Shown: positions 1 through 11,629 of the stretch, piece by piece
Numbering within the stretch: the first letter of the stretch is position 1
Layout: each line of letters opens with the position of its first letter
Origin: Azadirachta indica
Taxonomy: Eukaryota > Streptophyta > Magnoliopsida > Sapindales > Meliaceae
DNA length: 64,000 bases
NCBI GenBank assembly: GCA_022749755.1
Contig: CM040449.1
Location: forward strand, 8,813,657-8,877,656
Direction: 5' to 3'
Translations under genes and position numbers: made by a program
The notes under the pieces: generated by a model
What the model saw: the letters and a program-made list of their open reading frames with translations, nothing else
Told to the model about the DNA's origin: nothing
The model's database searches: none

Positions 1-50
1 TGGCCTTTTATAGTAAAACCGAGAACTAGCTGCCCCATATTTTTGTTTTT

Positions 51-78
51 GCCACGTGGCAGATCTTACTGACACGTG
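51..78. promoter_or_regulatory. G-box pair (CACGTG)
   Basis: A perfect palindrome GCCACGTGGC at 51-60 is followed by GACACGTGT at about 71-79. Two further CACGTG cores lie near 308 and 493. CACGTG is the core bound by plant bZIP and bHLH factors. Four cores in 500 bp is more than expected in such AT-rich DNA, so this may be the promoter of a gene to the left of the window. No such gene is visible here, so the role is inference. Confidence 0.4.
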
Positions 79-187
79 TAATAATTACTGTGCCACCTGG
101 ACTAGATCCGTGGATCTAACAGTATCTTTTTCATGAATTTTTTATATTTTATAAAAATCAAAACGTTTAAAAATAAAATAAAAAAAA

Positions 188-261
188 TGGCGTCGCCCAG
201 ACTCGAACTGGAGACCTTCAGTGTGTTAGACTGACGTGATAACCAACTACACCACGACACC
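188..261 (-). tRNA. tRNA-Val(AAC): tRNA-Val (anticodon AAC)
   Basis: Read on the minus strand, 73 bases plus discriminator A fold as a cloverleaf. The acceptor stem is GGTGTCG paired with CGACGCC, with one T-G wobble. The D arm contains the A-box-like GTGTAGTTGG. The anticodon stem is TCAGT/ACTGA around the loop CTAACAC, giving anticodon AAC. The T arm is TCCAG-TTCGAGT-CTGGG. No intron is present and CCA is not encoded, as expected for a nuclear gene. It would decode GUU and, through inosine, other valine codons. A T-rich run that could end Pol III transcription lies at about 181-187 (minus-strand T run). Confidence 0.93.
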
Positions 262-1310
262 TTGTTGATATTATTGTAATTAAAGTATAAAGAAAAAAAC
301 ATTGTATCACGTGTTATTATTCAAATAAAAAATAAAATAAGTAAAATTTATTAATTATAATATCAGCAAAGAAAAGTGCATTGGCATTAGAGCAATAAGG
401 AGCATATAAACTGATAAGCACAAACACAATTACGTAGGGCCAGAAACCTTTGCAAAAAGATAAAAAGAACGTGAATTCCAATTGCCCCACGGCCACGTGT
501 TCTATTTTGATCCAAACAAAGTGGTCCAAATTAGGGATGGCGAAATTTGTTGTGGGTCTCAAGTTCACGGTATTGACGTTGAGCGGAAAAGAATTTAAAT
601 AAATTTAAGAAAAAAATGTCAAAAAATAAAGAAAAATTAATTTTTAATTTATTAATTAGACGATAATTAATTTATTTTTATTTATCCTACTCTTATCTTA
701 TTTTTTATTAAAATATAATATAAATATATTATAATTTATAAATTAAATTTTATATATGTAAATATAATTTTTCATTATAATTTTTTAAAATTATATATTA
801 TAATTAGATGTAATTAATAATAAAAAATTATGAAGTTATGAATTAATATTATAAAAAATAGAAATCAAATAAAAAATAAAAAAAATTAAAAATTAAAAAT
901 TAAAAAAAAAAATCTTATATTATGTTTTTTAATAATATATTAATAATATTTTATTTAAATTAATTAAATTCTTATATTATTAAAATTAATTTAAAAAAAT
1001 AATATAAAAAAAAAAATTAATATAAAGGTAGATAATTCATTCCTTGTACCGGGTTCTCCATCCCATCTCATCCCATTAAATTTAATACGAAACGGAATAG
1101 AAAATAAAAGTTAAAATAAAAAACAGGGAATAGGACATGCCTCCCCATCCCCACCCGCTTCATAACCATTCCCAGTCCAAATATTAATAAGATTTCTGAT
1201 CAATTATTAAATTATGTTTAATTATTATTTATTAGTTAACAAGTAATTATCGAGAAACTTTATAATAAAACATAAATTCTTTATTAAATACATGATAATG
1301 ATACTAAGAG
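262..1310. other. Gene-free AT-rich spacer
   Basis: No supportable gene. A 83-codon minus-strand open frame at 317-568 has no recognisable domain and overlaps the G-box region. The rest is A/T-rich low-complexity sequence up to the start of the oxidoreductase duplication unit. Confidence 0.6.
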
Positions 1311-1762
1311 TATGTAATAATTATTGTGATAGGGGTAGGTATAACAGTGGATCTCAAATTGAGGAAAACATTAAATATTTATGTGATAGTTAAAATTGTA
1401 TAATAAATAATTTTAAAAATATCAAACATTAATTTTTTTAAAATTAAAAGATTACCTGGAGTTAATGAGTTTTGATAAACTATAATATGATTGAGAATCA
1501 AATATGCCACTTTCAGAAAAGTTTTATTTATCATTGAATTGATAATAATAAATGAATTTGTAAAATAAAAATGAAAACTGTGACATATAAGTTAAAAATT
1601 ATAATATTACGAATTAAGGAATAAATAAATAGTTTTTTAATTTTATATAATTTATAGATCGTTAAAATTAAAATTTTAATATATATAATGAATATTAAAA
1701 TTATAATTATAAAAAAAATTAAAGAAAAGATTTTAGTTGTCTGATCAGCTCAGTTAAAAGCC

Positions 1763-1770
1763 TATAAAAT
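1763..1770 (+). promoter_or_regulatory. TATA box, oxidoreductase copy 1
   Basis: TATAAAAT sits 34 bp upstream of the ATG and is conserved in copy 2 at 7967-7974. If transcription starts the usual 25-35 bp downstream, the 5' leader would be only a few bases long. Confidence 0.5.
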
Positions 1771-1803
1771 CGTCACCAGCATATCGACTCTTCGACTGCA
1801 AAA

Positions 1804-4800
1804 ATGGCGACTGAAATCCAAACCCCAATCCGGTTCGGGATAATCGGTGCAGCCGAGATAGCTCGCAAGCTCTCCCGAGCCATAATTCTCGCTCCCAACG
1901 CCGTTCTCTCAGCCGTCGCCAGCCGCTCGCTCGAGAAAGCCACTCAGTTTGCGAAAGCCAACAATTTCCCACCCGAGGCCAAAGTCTATGGCTCCTACGA
2001 GGCGTTGCTCGACGACCCTGAAATCGACGCCGTGTATCTGCCGCTTCCGACGTCGTTGCACGTGAAATGGGCGGTGTTGGTGGCGCAAAAGAAGAAGCAT
2101 CTGTTGATGGAGAAGCCGGTGGCTGTGAACGTGGGGGAGTTTGATGTGATTGTTAAGGCGTGTGAGGAGAACGGAGTGCAGTTCATGGATGGGACGATGT
2201 GGGTGCACCATCCGAGGACTGCTAAAATGCGGGAGTTTATTGCTGATCCGGAGCGTTTTGGACAGCTCCGAACGGTAATGAATTGCTTTTAGTGTTGTGG
2301 TAATATTTCATTTTTGTTTGAATGATTGATTGTGTATTTAATCAGGGATTATTGTTAAGGTTGCTGTAAATTGAGATTGTTGTGGTAAGGGTATGCTTGT
2401 TTGGTTTGTAGATAAAATTTTAAAGCAGAAATTAGACTAGTTTCATAAAAGTGGAACCAAAACTGAACTTAGGAAGTGAAAAACTGAACACGTTTGAATG
2501 AATAAAGAAGTAGTTGTGGTTTGTTTTGGGAGTGTTTGGGATTGAGGGCACTTGGAATGAAGTTGGTTAATAGTGAGTGCTAGTTAGTTCAACCAGTGGT
2601 GTGAGATATGTAAGGTTTGAACTTCGTTCACACGGGGATTGGGGAGTGATTTGGGTTGTTTTCTTACAGTATGTGTAGAATGAAAACTGATTGATAAATA
2701 TTAGTTTAAAAGTAAAAACATGTGTTTACTAAATGCATTAGTTTCTCTTAACCGTTCACTTCGGCTGCACTTGAAAATTTGAAAGAAGTACAACAATTAA
2801 AGTATGTCCTTGATTTTGATTCTTCACTTGTAGTCAAATTGGGCAAATAATTGGCAAACACGTGCATTATTCTCTTCTTGAAAAGTTTAAGAGCCTTTTG
2901 AAGATTTGGCTTCTTTATGAAATTTTGGTTGAGAGGAGAATATTGTTCTATTTATTTGTAATTTCAAATACCTCATAAGTAAATTATCTCATGTAATGTA
3001 AATATATATAGAAAATTAACTTTTAAGATTGTGTAAGGTTTGATTTGAAGGTTTTGTTTGCTTCTTTTTTTTTTTTTTTTTTTTATGAAAAGGAAGTTGA
3101 ATCAAAGTCATAATTTCTTAAAAGGGAGAATGCCCATTGCCCCCCTGATTTTTTAACTAATGTCTTTATTACCCTCTTATATTTTCTTTAATATCCCATC
3201 ACTCCCTTGAGTTCCGATTTTACCTTCTAGTATTTTAAATATTTTCGATTTTATCATTTTATAAATCAATTGAACCAAAGGGCAAAACTGAAAAAAAAAT
3301 AACAGTCAGGAGGGTAATGGGATATTAGAAAAAATATAGGGGAGTAATGGGACATTAGTTGAAAAATCGGGGGGCAATAGGCATTCTCCCCTCTTAAAAT
3401 CCTAAAACTAAACTCCTTAAAATTTTAAAGCAGAAATTAGACTGGTTTCATAAAATTTGAACTGAAACTGAAATTAGGAAGTGAAAAATTGAACACATTT
3501 CAATGAATAAAGAAATATTAGTGGTTTGTTTTGGAAGTGTTTGGGATTAGGGGCCCTTGGAATAAAGCTAGTTAATAAGGAGTATTATTTAGTTTAACCA
3601 ATAAAATCTCAAAGGGTGGGAGTGGGGGTGGTGTGAGAGGTGTAAGTTTCGAACTTCATTCACACCGGGGTGGGGAGTGATTTGTGTTGTTTTCTTGTAG
3701 TATATGTAAAATGAAAATTAGTTTACAAGTAAAAACATGTGTTTACTAACACATTAGTTTCTCTTAACCAAACACTTCAACTGCTGTTGAAAATTATGAA
3801 GGAAGTACGACAATTAAAAATATGTTCTTGATTTTGATTCTACACTTGTAGTCAAATTGGGCAAATAATTGGCAAACACATGCATTATTATCTTTTTGAA
3901 AAGTTTAAGAAACTTTTGAAGACTTGCTTCTTTATGAAATTCAGGTTGAGATGAGAAGGTTGTTCTATTTATTTGTAATTTCAAATGCCTCATAAGTAAA
4001 TTATCTCGTGTAATGTAAATATGTTGATAGAAAATTAACTTTTAAGGTTGTGTAAGGTTTGATTTGAAGGTTTTGTTTGCTTCTTTTTTTTGATGCAACG
4101 GAAGTTGAATCAAAGCATAATTTCTTAAAATCCTAAAACCAAACTCCTTAAAATATCACTCATAACATGGTGGCAGAGCAATTAGGTCAGATGTTATACA
4201 AAGTGACTGCAGGATAAATATGATTTTTTTTTTTCTTTTTCGGGTAAGAATATTTATTGTACTCTTAGGATACAATATATTCATTTTGCTTTTTGTTAAT
4301 GCACAAGATTGACATTATGGCCTTCTTGTTGATGCCTGGATTGTAATTGATATTTTAAAGTCCCAAATAGTTTAATATTTCATTATATATTCAATTGTAC
4401 TTTAACGTTGAAAATTTAATGATAACTTTAATTATCTACAAAAAAAAATATTAGTTGATTGTTGTTATAGTGCTTTTAGAAAAGGATGTGAAGCAAATCC
4501 TGGGTAAAATGGCTGCCATTTATGTCTTGTTTCTGTGTATTCTCTGTACAGCTTAGTTTGACACAGACTCTGTCTTCTGAATTGAGTTTTGCTATTACCT
4601 TTGAACAATCTGTTTTGGGTCTGCAGATGCACAGCTGCTTCACTTATGCTGGTGATGCTGATTTTCTCAAAAATGACATTCGTGTAAAGCCAGATCTTGA
4701 TGGTCTTGGCTCTCTTGGTGATGCTGGTTGGTACGGCATCAGGGCAATCCTTTGGGCAAATGATTATGAGCTGCCAAAAACGGTTGTAGCCACATTTGGG

Positions 4801-5244
4801 CCTGTCTACAATGAAGCAGGGGTGATTTTATCTTGCGGAGGTTCTCTACATTGGGATGACGGGAGGGTAGCAACCTTCAGTTGCTCCTTCTTAGCACATT
4901 TGACAATGGAAATAACTGCTGCTGGAACAAATGGAACCTTGCATGTGTATGATTTCATTATTCCATTCAAAGAGAAGGAGTGCTCTTATACTGCAAATAC
5001 TAAGTGCTTTTTCAATGACCTTGTGAGTGGATGGGAACCGTTGCCAAGTGAGCATGTCGTAACTACAGATCTTCCCCAGGAAGCTTGCATGGTGAGAGAG
5101 TTTTCTCGCTTGGTTGGAAATATTAAAAATGGTTCAAAGCCTGAGCAGAAGTGGCCAATCATCAGTAGGAAGACGCAACTGATTCTGGATGCTGTTAAGA
5201 CATCTATTGAAACAGGTTTTGCACCCGTTGACATTAAGTGGTAA
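1804..5244 (+). CDS. Gfo/Idh/MocA oxidoreductase, At4g09670-like, copy 1
   Basis: Two exons, 1804-2274 and 4627-5244, with a phase-0 intron (GTAATG...CTGCAG), give 362 residues. That is the length of Arabidopsis At4g09670-type proteins as I recall them. The N-terminal half is a Rossmann NAD(P)-binding domain with the nucleotide loop GIIGAAEIA near residues 12-20 and the family EKP motif at 103-105, whose lysine is the usual catalytic or cofactor-contacting residue. The C-terminal substrate domain carries DAGWY at 189-193. There is no signal peptide or membrane segment, so it is probably cytosolic. The substrate is unknown; relatives include sugar and dihydrodiol dehydrogenases. The start is the first ATG after the TATA box and is conserved in copy 2. 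The 2352-bp intron is 936 bp longer than in copy 2, because of an internal duplication and a small transposon. Confidence 0.92.
2405..4145. repeat. Internal direct duplication in copy-1 intron
   Basis: About 0.7 kb starting near TTTTAAAGCAGAAATTAGAC at 2417 is repeated from about 3420, including the GGCAAATAATTGGCAAACAC stretch (about 2842 and 3858). Both repeats end with a run around TTTCTTAAAATCCTAAAAC. The intron of oxidoreductase copy 2 contains this segment once (about 8618-9315). The duplication therefore arose in copy 1 after the genes separated, or was lost from copy 2. Confidence 0.8.
3124..3391. mobile_element. 268-bp inverted-repeat MITE in intron
   Basis: The left end starts GGGAGAATGCCCATTGCCCC. 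The reverse complement of the right end starts GGGGAGAATGCCTATTGCCC, and the match continues for about 80 bases, so nearly the whole element is terminal inverted repeat. It is flanked by TCTTAAAA at 3116-3123 and 3392-3399, an 8-bp target duplication (9 bp with one mismatch). The uninterrupted site TTTCTTAAAAT is present at about 4117 in the second intron repeat and at about 9288 in copy 2, which confirms insertion. It encodes nothing. Long inverted repeats with an 8-9 bp target duplication suggest a Mutator- or hAT-type non-autonomous element. Confidence 0.85.
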
Positions 5245-6186
5245 ATCAGCTTTCTGTAAACTGTGTTTTGGTCTTTCTGTTGCTCGAATGTTCTTTATTG
5301 CATGTGTAATAAGATTTCCAAATTCTGTTCTATGCTTGATATGCATGTATGCAGTTTTGGAGCTTATGAATGTGTTGTATCTTCAATCTTGGATATGCAT
5401 TCTGAATATTGTGTTTATGAATGTGTTGTATCTTGCAAGTTAAATATGAATACGATACGATTGTTATTCGTGTTAAAATCTTTAAATTTGAATTGATTTA
5501 ATAATATTGAATTCGTATTGAATAATCAAGTCGAAGTCTAAATACGTAATAATCATCCTATATTATGTAATAATTGTTGTGATAAGGGTAGGTATAGCAG
5601 AGGATCTCAAATCGGGAAAAAATATTAAATATTTATTTGATAGTTAAAAATGTGTAATAAATAATTTTAAAAACATTAAACATTAATTTTTTTTTAAATT
5701 AAAAAATTACCTGGAGTTAATGAGTTTTGATAAAATATAATATGATCCAGAATCAAATATGATATCTTTAGAAAAGATTTATTTATCATTGAATTAATAA
5801 TAATAAATAAATTTATAAAATAAAAATAAAATTGTAACATAAAAATTAAAAATTATAATATTACGATTTAAGGAACAAATAAATAATTTTTTAATTTATA
5901 TATATTTTATATGTTGTTAAAATGAAATTTTAATATATATAATTAATATATAAAATATAATTTTTATAATAATTAAAAAATTTACTAATAATGTAAAAAA
6001 TGACATAAAATTCAGTGATTTTAAAAAATTAAAAAAATGGCATCGCTTCTCACTTAATAGTCCAGATTCTGTATGATATCTGAGTTCTAGTAAATTTTTT
6101 ATTATATTGTTGAATTTTTTTTATTAAAAAATTTAAATTTAAAATTAAAATTATAAAAAAAAAGATATTAATATTTTTTTTAGTTT

Positions 6187-7885
6187 AATAGGCAAATACT
6201 TTCCTAATGTTTGAAAAAAGAGACACGTCTCCTTACGTATTATTTCCGTTAGTTACCTGTAAATTTATTATCATTTGTATCCCTTATTTTTTATATAATA
6301 ATATTTTAATATATATTTTATTTTAATAGAATATTTTACTCCTTATTTTAATAGTTTTTATAATATAATTTTTTTTAAATATAACAATTTAATTCATATT
6401 TAATATATGTCCTCAAGACTAAATATATTTTTAATTTATTATTTCAATAGAAAATTTGATAATTAAAATATTATTAAAAAAATTTAAACATTGAGTTAAA
6501 TTAAACTCATATTAAAATATTTTAAATTCATGTTAAAATATTTATATCTTTTTTTTCTTTTTTTTGCAATAAATTTAATATTTAATTATTAAAATAGTTT
6601 TGAAATATATTTTAAACATTTTATTCTTATATTAATATTTTTATTTAAAAGAATATATTAAATTTATTATATTTTCTTAAGAAAAATTATAAAAAATAAA
6701 ATAAAAAAAAAAAAAAAAAAAAATTAATATCATTTGTTAATAGAATTAGTAATTAAATATATTTTATATTCTTATTAACCAATATAATTTAATTTTAATT
6801 AAAAAATAAAAAAGAAGAAAATTTTTGATTTTTTTTTTATTCTTAATATATATAACATGTATTTATTGTTTATATTTTCATTTATATTTTAATATATTTT
6901 TAATATTTTTTACAATATATTTAAAAATAAATAAAATTTTTTTAATTTGTTATTTTAATAAAAAATTTTAAAAAATATAATTACTAAAAAAATTTAAATA
7001 ATAAGATAAGTCATACTCATATGTCAAAATATTTTTAATATTTTACTTTTATTTTTATAATAATAAATATTTAATTATTAAAAAATTTAATTGAAATATT
7101 TTTTAACGTTTTATTTTTACATGTAATATATTTATTTAAAAAATTATGCTAAATTTATTATATATTTAAAAAAAAATATATAAAAATATAAATAATAAAT
7201 ACATATTATATATATATATTACAAATAAAATAATCAAAAATTTTCTTTTTTTCTATTTTTAATTAAAATTAAATTATATTGGTTAATAAGAATATAAAAT
7301 ATATTTAATTACTAATTCTGTTAACAAATGATATTAAAGTTTTTTTTACTTTTTTATTTATATTTTCATAATTTTTCTCAAGAAAATATAATAAATTTAA
7401 TATAATCTTTTAAATAAAAATTTAAATAAGAAAAAATATTAAAATATATTTTAAAATTATTTTTAATAATTAAATATCAAATTTATTATAAAAAAAGATA
7501 TAAATATTTTAATATGAGTTTAAAATATTTTAATATGAATTTAATTTAAATTATTATTTAAATTTTTTAATAATATTTTAATTTTTAAATTTTTTATTAA
7601 AATAATAAATTAAAAATATATTTAGTTTTGAATATATTATAAAAAAAGATTAAATATGAACTAAATTGTTATATTTAAAAAAGTTATATTATAAAAAATA
7701 TTAAAATAGAGAGTAAAATATTACATTAAATTAAAATATATATCAAAATATTATTATATAAAAAAAAAAAAAATATAAATAATAATAAATTAACTGATAA
7801 AATAAAATTTTAGAAAATATTGGCTTATTTACCTAAACTTTAAGGCTGCTTGTCTTTTTTCATACATTAAACAAAATTTGTCTAC
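6187..7885. mobile_element. AT-rich fold-back element upstream of copy 2
   Basis: The left arm (about 6187-6840) and the reverse complement of the right arm (about 7220-7885) match over several hundred bases. One shared anchor in the arms is ACCAATATAATTTAATTTTA; another is the outer ATGTTTGAAAAAAGA versus ATGTATGAAAAAAGA. The middle (about 6870-7200) looks like a further, more diverged direct copy of the left arm. It has no open frame. It lies within unit 2 where unit 1 has continuous sequence, so it is an insertion. A partial second copy reaches the right window edge. Its class is unknown, and no clear target duplication could be read in the A/T-rich flanks. Confidence 0.7.
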
Positions 7886-7966
7886 ACATATTAGGGGGAA
7901 AATGTCAATATAAAAAAAAAATTAAAGAAAAGATTTTAGTTGTCTGATCTTTTCAGTTAAAAGGCC

Positions 7967-7974
7967 TATAAAAT
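7967..7974 (+). promoter_or_regulatory. TATA box, oxidoreductase copy 2
   Basis: TATAAAAT, 34 bp before the ATG, in the same position as in copy 1. Only about 95 bp upstream of the ATG are shared with copy 1 before the inserted fold-back DNA begins, so distal control may differ between the two genes. Confidence 0.5.
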
Positions 7975-8007
7975 CATCACCACCAGTTCAACGCTTCGAC
8001 TACAAAA

Positions 8008-10512
8008 ATGGCGACTGAAATCCAAACCCCAATCAGCTTCGGCATAATCGGCGCGGCTGACATAGCTCGCAAGCTCTCCCGAGCCATCACTCTCGCTCCC
8101 AACGCCGTTCTCTCAGCCGTCGCCAGCCGTTCGCTCGAAAAAGCCACTCAGTTTGCGAAAGCCAACAATTTCCCGCCCGAGGCCAGAGTCTATGGTTCCT
8201 ACGAGGCGTTGCTCGACGACCCTGACATCGACGCCGTGTATCTGCCGCTTCCGACGTCGTTGCACGTGAAATGGGCGGTGTTGGTGGCGCAAAAGAAGAA
8301 GCATCTGTTGATGGAGAAGCCGGTGGCTTTGAACGTGGGGGAGTTTGATGTGATTGTTAAGGCGTGTGAAGAGAACGGAGTGCAGTTCATGGATGGGACG
8401 ATGTGGGTGCACCATCCGAGGACTGCTATAATGCGGGAGTTTATTGCTGATCCGGAGCGTTTTGGACAGCTCCGAACGGTAATGAATTGCTTTCAGTGTT
8501 GTGGTAATTTCATTTTTGTTTGAATGATTGATTGTGTATTTAATCATGGATTATTGTTAAGGTTGCTGTAAATTGAGATTGTTGTTGTTAGGCTATGCTT
8601 GTTTGGTTTGTAGATAAAATTTTAAAGCAGAAATTAGACTGGTTTCATAAAATTTGAACCGAAACTGAACTTAGGAAGTGAAAAATCGAACACATTTCAA
8701 TGAATAAAGAAGTAATAGTGCTTTGTTTTTGGGTTGTTTGGGATTGAGGGCCCTTGGAATGAAGCTGGTTAATACGTTTAACCAATAAAATCTCTAGAGG
8801 TGGGAGTGGGGGTGGTGTGAGAGGTGTAAGGTTCAAACTTCGTTCACACCGGTTGGGGAGTGATTTGTGTTGTTTTCTTGTAGTATGGGTAAAATGAAAA
8901 TTAGTTTACATGTGAAAACATGTGTTTAATAACACATTAGTTTCTCTTAACCAAACATTTCAGCTGCTCTTGAAAATTATGAAAGAAGTACGACAATTAA
9001 AAATATGTTCTTGATTTTGATTCTACACTTGTAGTCAAATTGGGCAAATAATTGGCAAACACATGCATTATTATCTTTTTGAAAAGAAGACTTGCTTCTT
9101 TATGAAATTTAGGTTGAGATGAGAAGGTTGTTCTATTTATTTGTAATTTCAAATACCTCATAAGTAAATTATCTCATGTAATGTAAATATGTTGATAGAA
9201 AATCAACTTTTAAGATTGTATAAGGTCTGTTTTGGAGGTTTTGTTGCTTCTCTTTTTGTGAAATGAAAGTTGAATTAAAGTCATAGTTTCTTAAAATTCT
9301 AAACTGAACTCCTTAAAAATTTAACCAATCCAGTCAGATCAAAGAGATCAGTTCTGTATGGCCTGATCAATTTTGTGCAAGTTCTTAGTTCCTAGATATA
9401 TATGTCTTTAGTTGAGGAAAAGTTTCTCATAATGTGGTGGCAGATCAATTAGGTCAGATGTTATACAAAGTGACTTGAGGAGAAATCTGACCTTTTTCTT
9501 TTCTGGTTAACAATATTTGTTGTATTCTTAGGGTACAATATATTTGTTTTGCTTTTGTTAATGCACAAGATTGACATTATGGCCTTATTGTTGATGCGTT
9601 ATTTTGTGATTGATATTCCAAAGTCCCAACTAGTTTAATGTTTCATTATATATTTAATTGTACTTTAACGTAGAAATTTTAATGGTAACTTTAATAAAAT
9701 TGATCTACAAGAAAAATTAGTTGATTATTTTCATAGTGCTTTAGGCAGAAGGATGTGAAGCAAATCCTGGGTAAGATGGGCTGCCATCGATGTCTTGTTT
9801 CTGCCTATTCTCTGTCTAACTTAGTCTGACACAGAGTCTGTCTTTTGAATTGAGTTTTGCTATTACCTTTGAAAAATCTGTTTTGGGTCTGCAGATGCAC
9901 AGCTGCTTCTCTTTTGCTGGTGATGCTGATTTTCTCAAAAATGACATTCGTGTAAAGCCAGATCTTGATGGTCTTGGCTCTCTTGGTGATGCTGGTTGGT
10001 ATGGCATCAGGGCAATCCTGTGGGCAAATGATTACGAGCTGCCAAAAACGGTTGTAGCCACACCTGGGCCTGTCCTCAATGAAGCAGGGGTGATTTTATC
10101 TTGCGGTGGTTCTCTACATTGGGATGATGGGAGGGTAGCAACCTTCAGTTGCTCCTTCTTAGCAAATTTGACAATGGAAATAACTGCTGCTGGAACAAAC
10201 GGAACCTTGCATGTGTATGATTTCATTATTCCATTCAAAGAGAAGGAGTGCTCTTATATTGCAAATACTAAGTGCTTTTTCAATGACCTTGTGACTGGAT
10301 GGGAACCGCTGCCAAGTGAGCACGTCGTAACCACAGATCTTCCCCAGGAAGCTTGCATGGTGAGAGAGTTTTCTCACTTGGTTGGAAATATTAGAAATGG
10401 TTCAAAGCCTGAGCAGAAGTGGCCAATCATCAGTAGGAAGACGCAACTGATTCTGGATGCTGTTAAGACATCTATTGAAACAGGTTTTGCACCTGTTGAC
10501 ATTAAGTGGTAA
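8008..10512 (+). CDS. Gfo/Idh/MocA oxidoreductase, At4g09670-like, copy 2
   Basis: Exons 8008-8478 and 9895-10512 have the same lengths (471 and 618 bp), phase-0 junction and 362-residue product as copy 1. The Rossmann loop, EKP and DAGWY motifs are all kept. Differences from copy 1 are scattered and mostly conservative (for example Arg10 to Ser, Glu18 to Asp, Ile28 to Thr, Val108 to Leu), with no stops or frameshifts, so selection on both copies is likely. The intron is 1416 bp and lacks the internal duplication and MITE seen in copy 1. Function is as for copy 1: an NAD(P)-dependent oxidoreductase of unknown substrate, probably soluble. The open frame running past the exon-1 donor is intron read-through. 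Confidence 0.92.
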
Positions 10513-10680
10513 ATCAGCTTTCTGTAAACTGTGTTTGGTCTTTCTGTTGCTTGAATGTTCTTTATTGCATGTGTAGTAAGATTTCCAAATTCTGTTCTAT
10601 GCTTGATATACATGTATGTAGTTTTGGAGCTTATGAATGTGTTGTATATTCAATCTTGGATACGCATTCTGAATATTGTG

Positions 10681-11093
10681 CTTGAAATGACACGAATGCT
10701 CCTAAGCTCTAATAATGAATACGATATTGTCATTTAAAGGGGTAGTAATATTTGACATGTTTTGGTAACATGATACGAAATTAGTGTATTAGGGTTGGGT
10801 GGGTGGAGAATCACAACCCGTCCCAAACTCTTAATGGAAAATATAAAAACACTAATTCAACATCTCTACTGATGGGGATGGTGTCCTCTATAGTCTTCAA
10901 GACTAACAAATGTTAAGAGTATCTTTAGAATTTAGATTTTATTCATTCACAGTTGTGAAATGAAATTACTAGTCACAACTACGAGTGAGAAATTAGTAAA
11001 TATTAACTATTAGGGATTAACGTTTAATAATGTCAGGTTCCTGGAGTTATTTATGTAGCTTTTAATATATTTTTTTAACTTTAGTTTCTAAAT
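10681..11093. other. Spacer, nothing recognised
   Basis: The end of the oxidoreductase 3' flank grades into single-copy AT-rich sequence. No gene or RNA is seen. Confidence 0.5.
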
Positions 11094-11102
11094 ATATTAA
11101 AA

Positions 11103-11629
11103 AGAGAATTAACACATATCTCCCCTCAAGTTTTGGATTTTAACATGTAGAGAGAAAATTTGAGAGAAAGAATTAGTTGATCGTCCGTTGTTATGAAAAA
11201 GACTTATTTGCCTTCAATTTGTTAGTTTCTGGATAAGTACAAAAATTGAAGTTAGAAATTTGTAAGCAAAATGAAAAAATGATGTTGGCAGAGTAATTCT
11301 TCTCATCTCAACACAGGGAGAGCATAACATATCCCAGTTGTTGGCTTATGGATCCCATAAAACAAAATTATAAATTTCTCTCTTTTCCTTTTGATTTTTT
11401 ATAATTTTTATACCGTCTCTCTACACATGTTATTTGCAATCGATTTGTCTTCCCCTTTCACAATAAGAGAAGAAAATCACCACCATTACAACCATCACAT
11501 GTTACCTAAATTTACTTCGCCAACAATCTTCTAATTCAGAGCTTCTCCTCCATGTTTTCTTCCTTCCCTCAACGTTTCTTTTGAAGTGTTATAATCTAAA
11601 ACTTCAGGGGAGGTATCTGTTAATTTCCT
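11103..11629. mobile_element. Non-autonomous MULE-like element, 527 bp
   Basis: The ends are inverted repeats: left AGAGAATTAACACATATCTC and, read from the other strand on the right, AGGAAATTAACAGATACCTC, continuing for about 45 bases. The flanks ATATTAAAA (11094-11102) and ATATTAGAA (11630-11638) form a 9-bp target duplication with one mismatch, typical of Mutator-like elements. It has no coding capacity. The terminal motif AACACATA-CTCCCCT resembles the right end of the large MULE at 38.9-45.2 kb, so that family could have mobilised it. Confidence 0.75.

Larger units (their letters stand above)
1312..5418. repeat. Tandem duplication unit 1 (oxidoreductase)
   Basis: Sequence from about 1312 recurs from about 5562: a shared upstream stretch around TAATTATTGTGATAG, the core promoter, both exons, the intron and about 170 bp of 3' flank. 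Homology to unit 2 stops near 5418 and 10680. The exons are almost identical and the introns less so, which points to a fairly recent tandem duplication. Confidence 0.85.
5562..10680. repeat. Tandem duplication unit 2 (oxidoreductase)
   Basis: Second copy of the segment described at 1312-5418. It matches unit 1 from about 5562 to 5950, is then interrupted by about 1.9 kb of foreign AT-rich DNA, and resumes at about 7911 through promoter, gene and 3' flank. Confidence 0.85.

Noticed and set aside
317..568. 83-codon open frame on the minus strand
   Set aside because: No recognisable domain, contains G-boxes, and looks like promoter DNA.
1909..2211. Minus-strand open frames opposite the oxidoreductase exons (also 8113-8547 and 4986-5234)
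   Set aside because: Antisense shadows of GC-richer coding exons; the plus-strand product is a clear family member.
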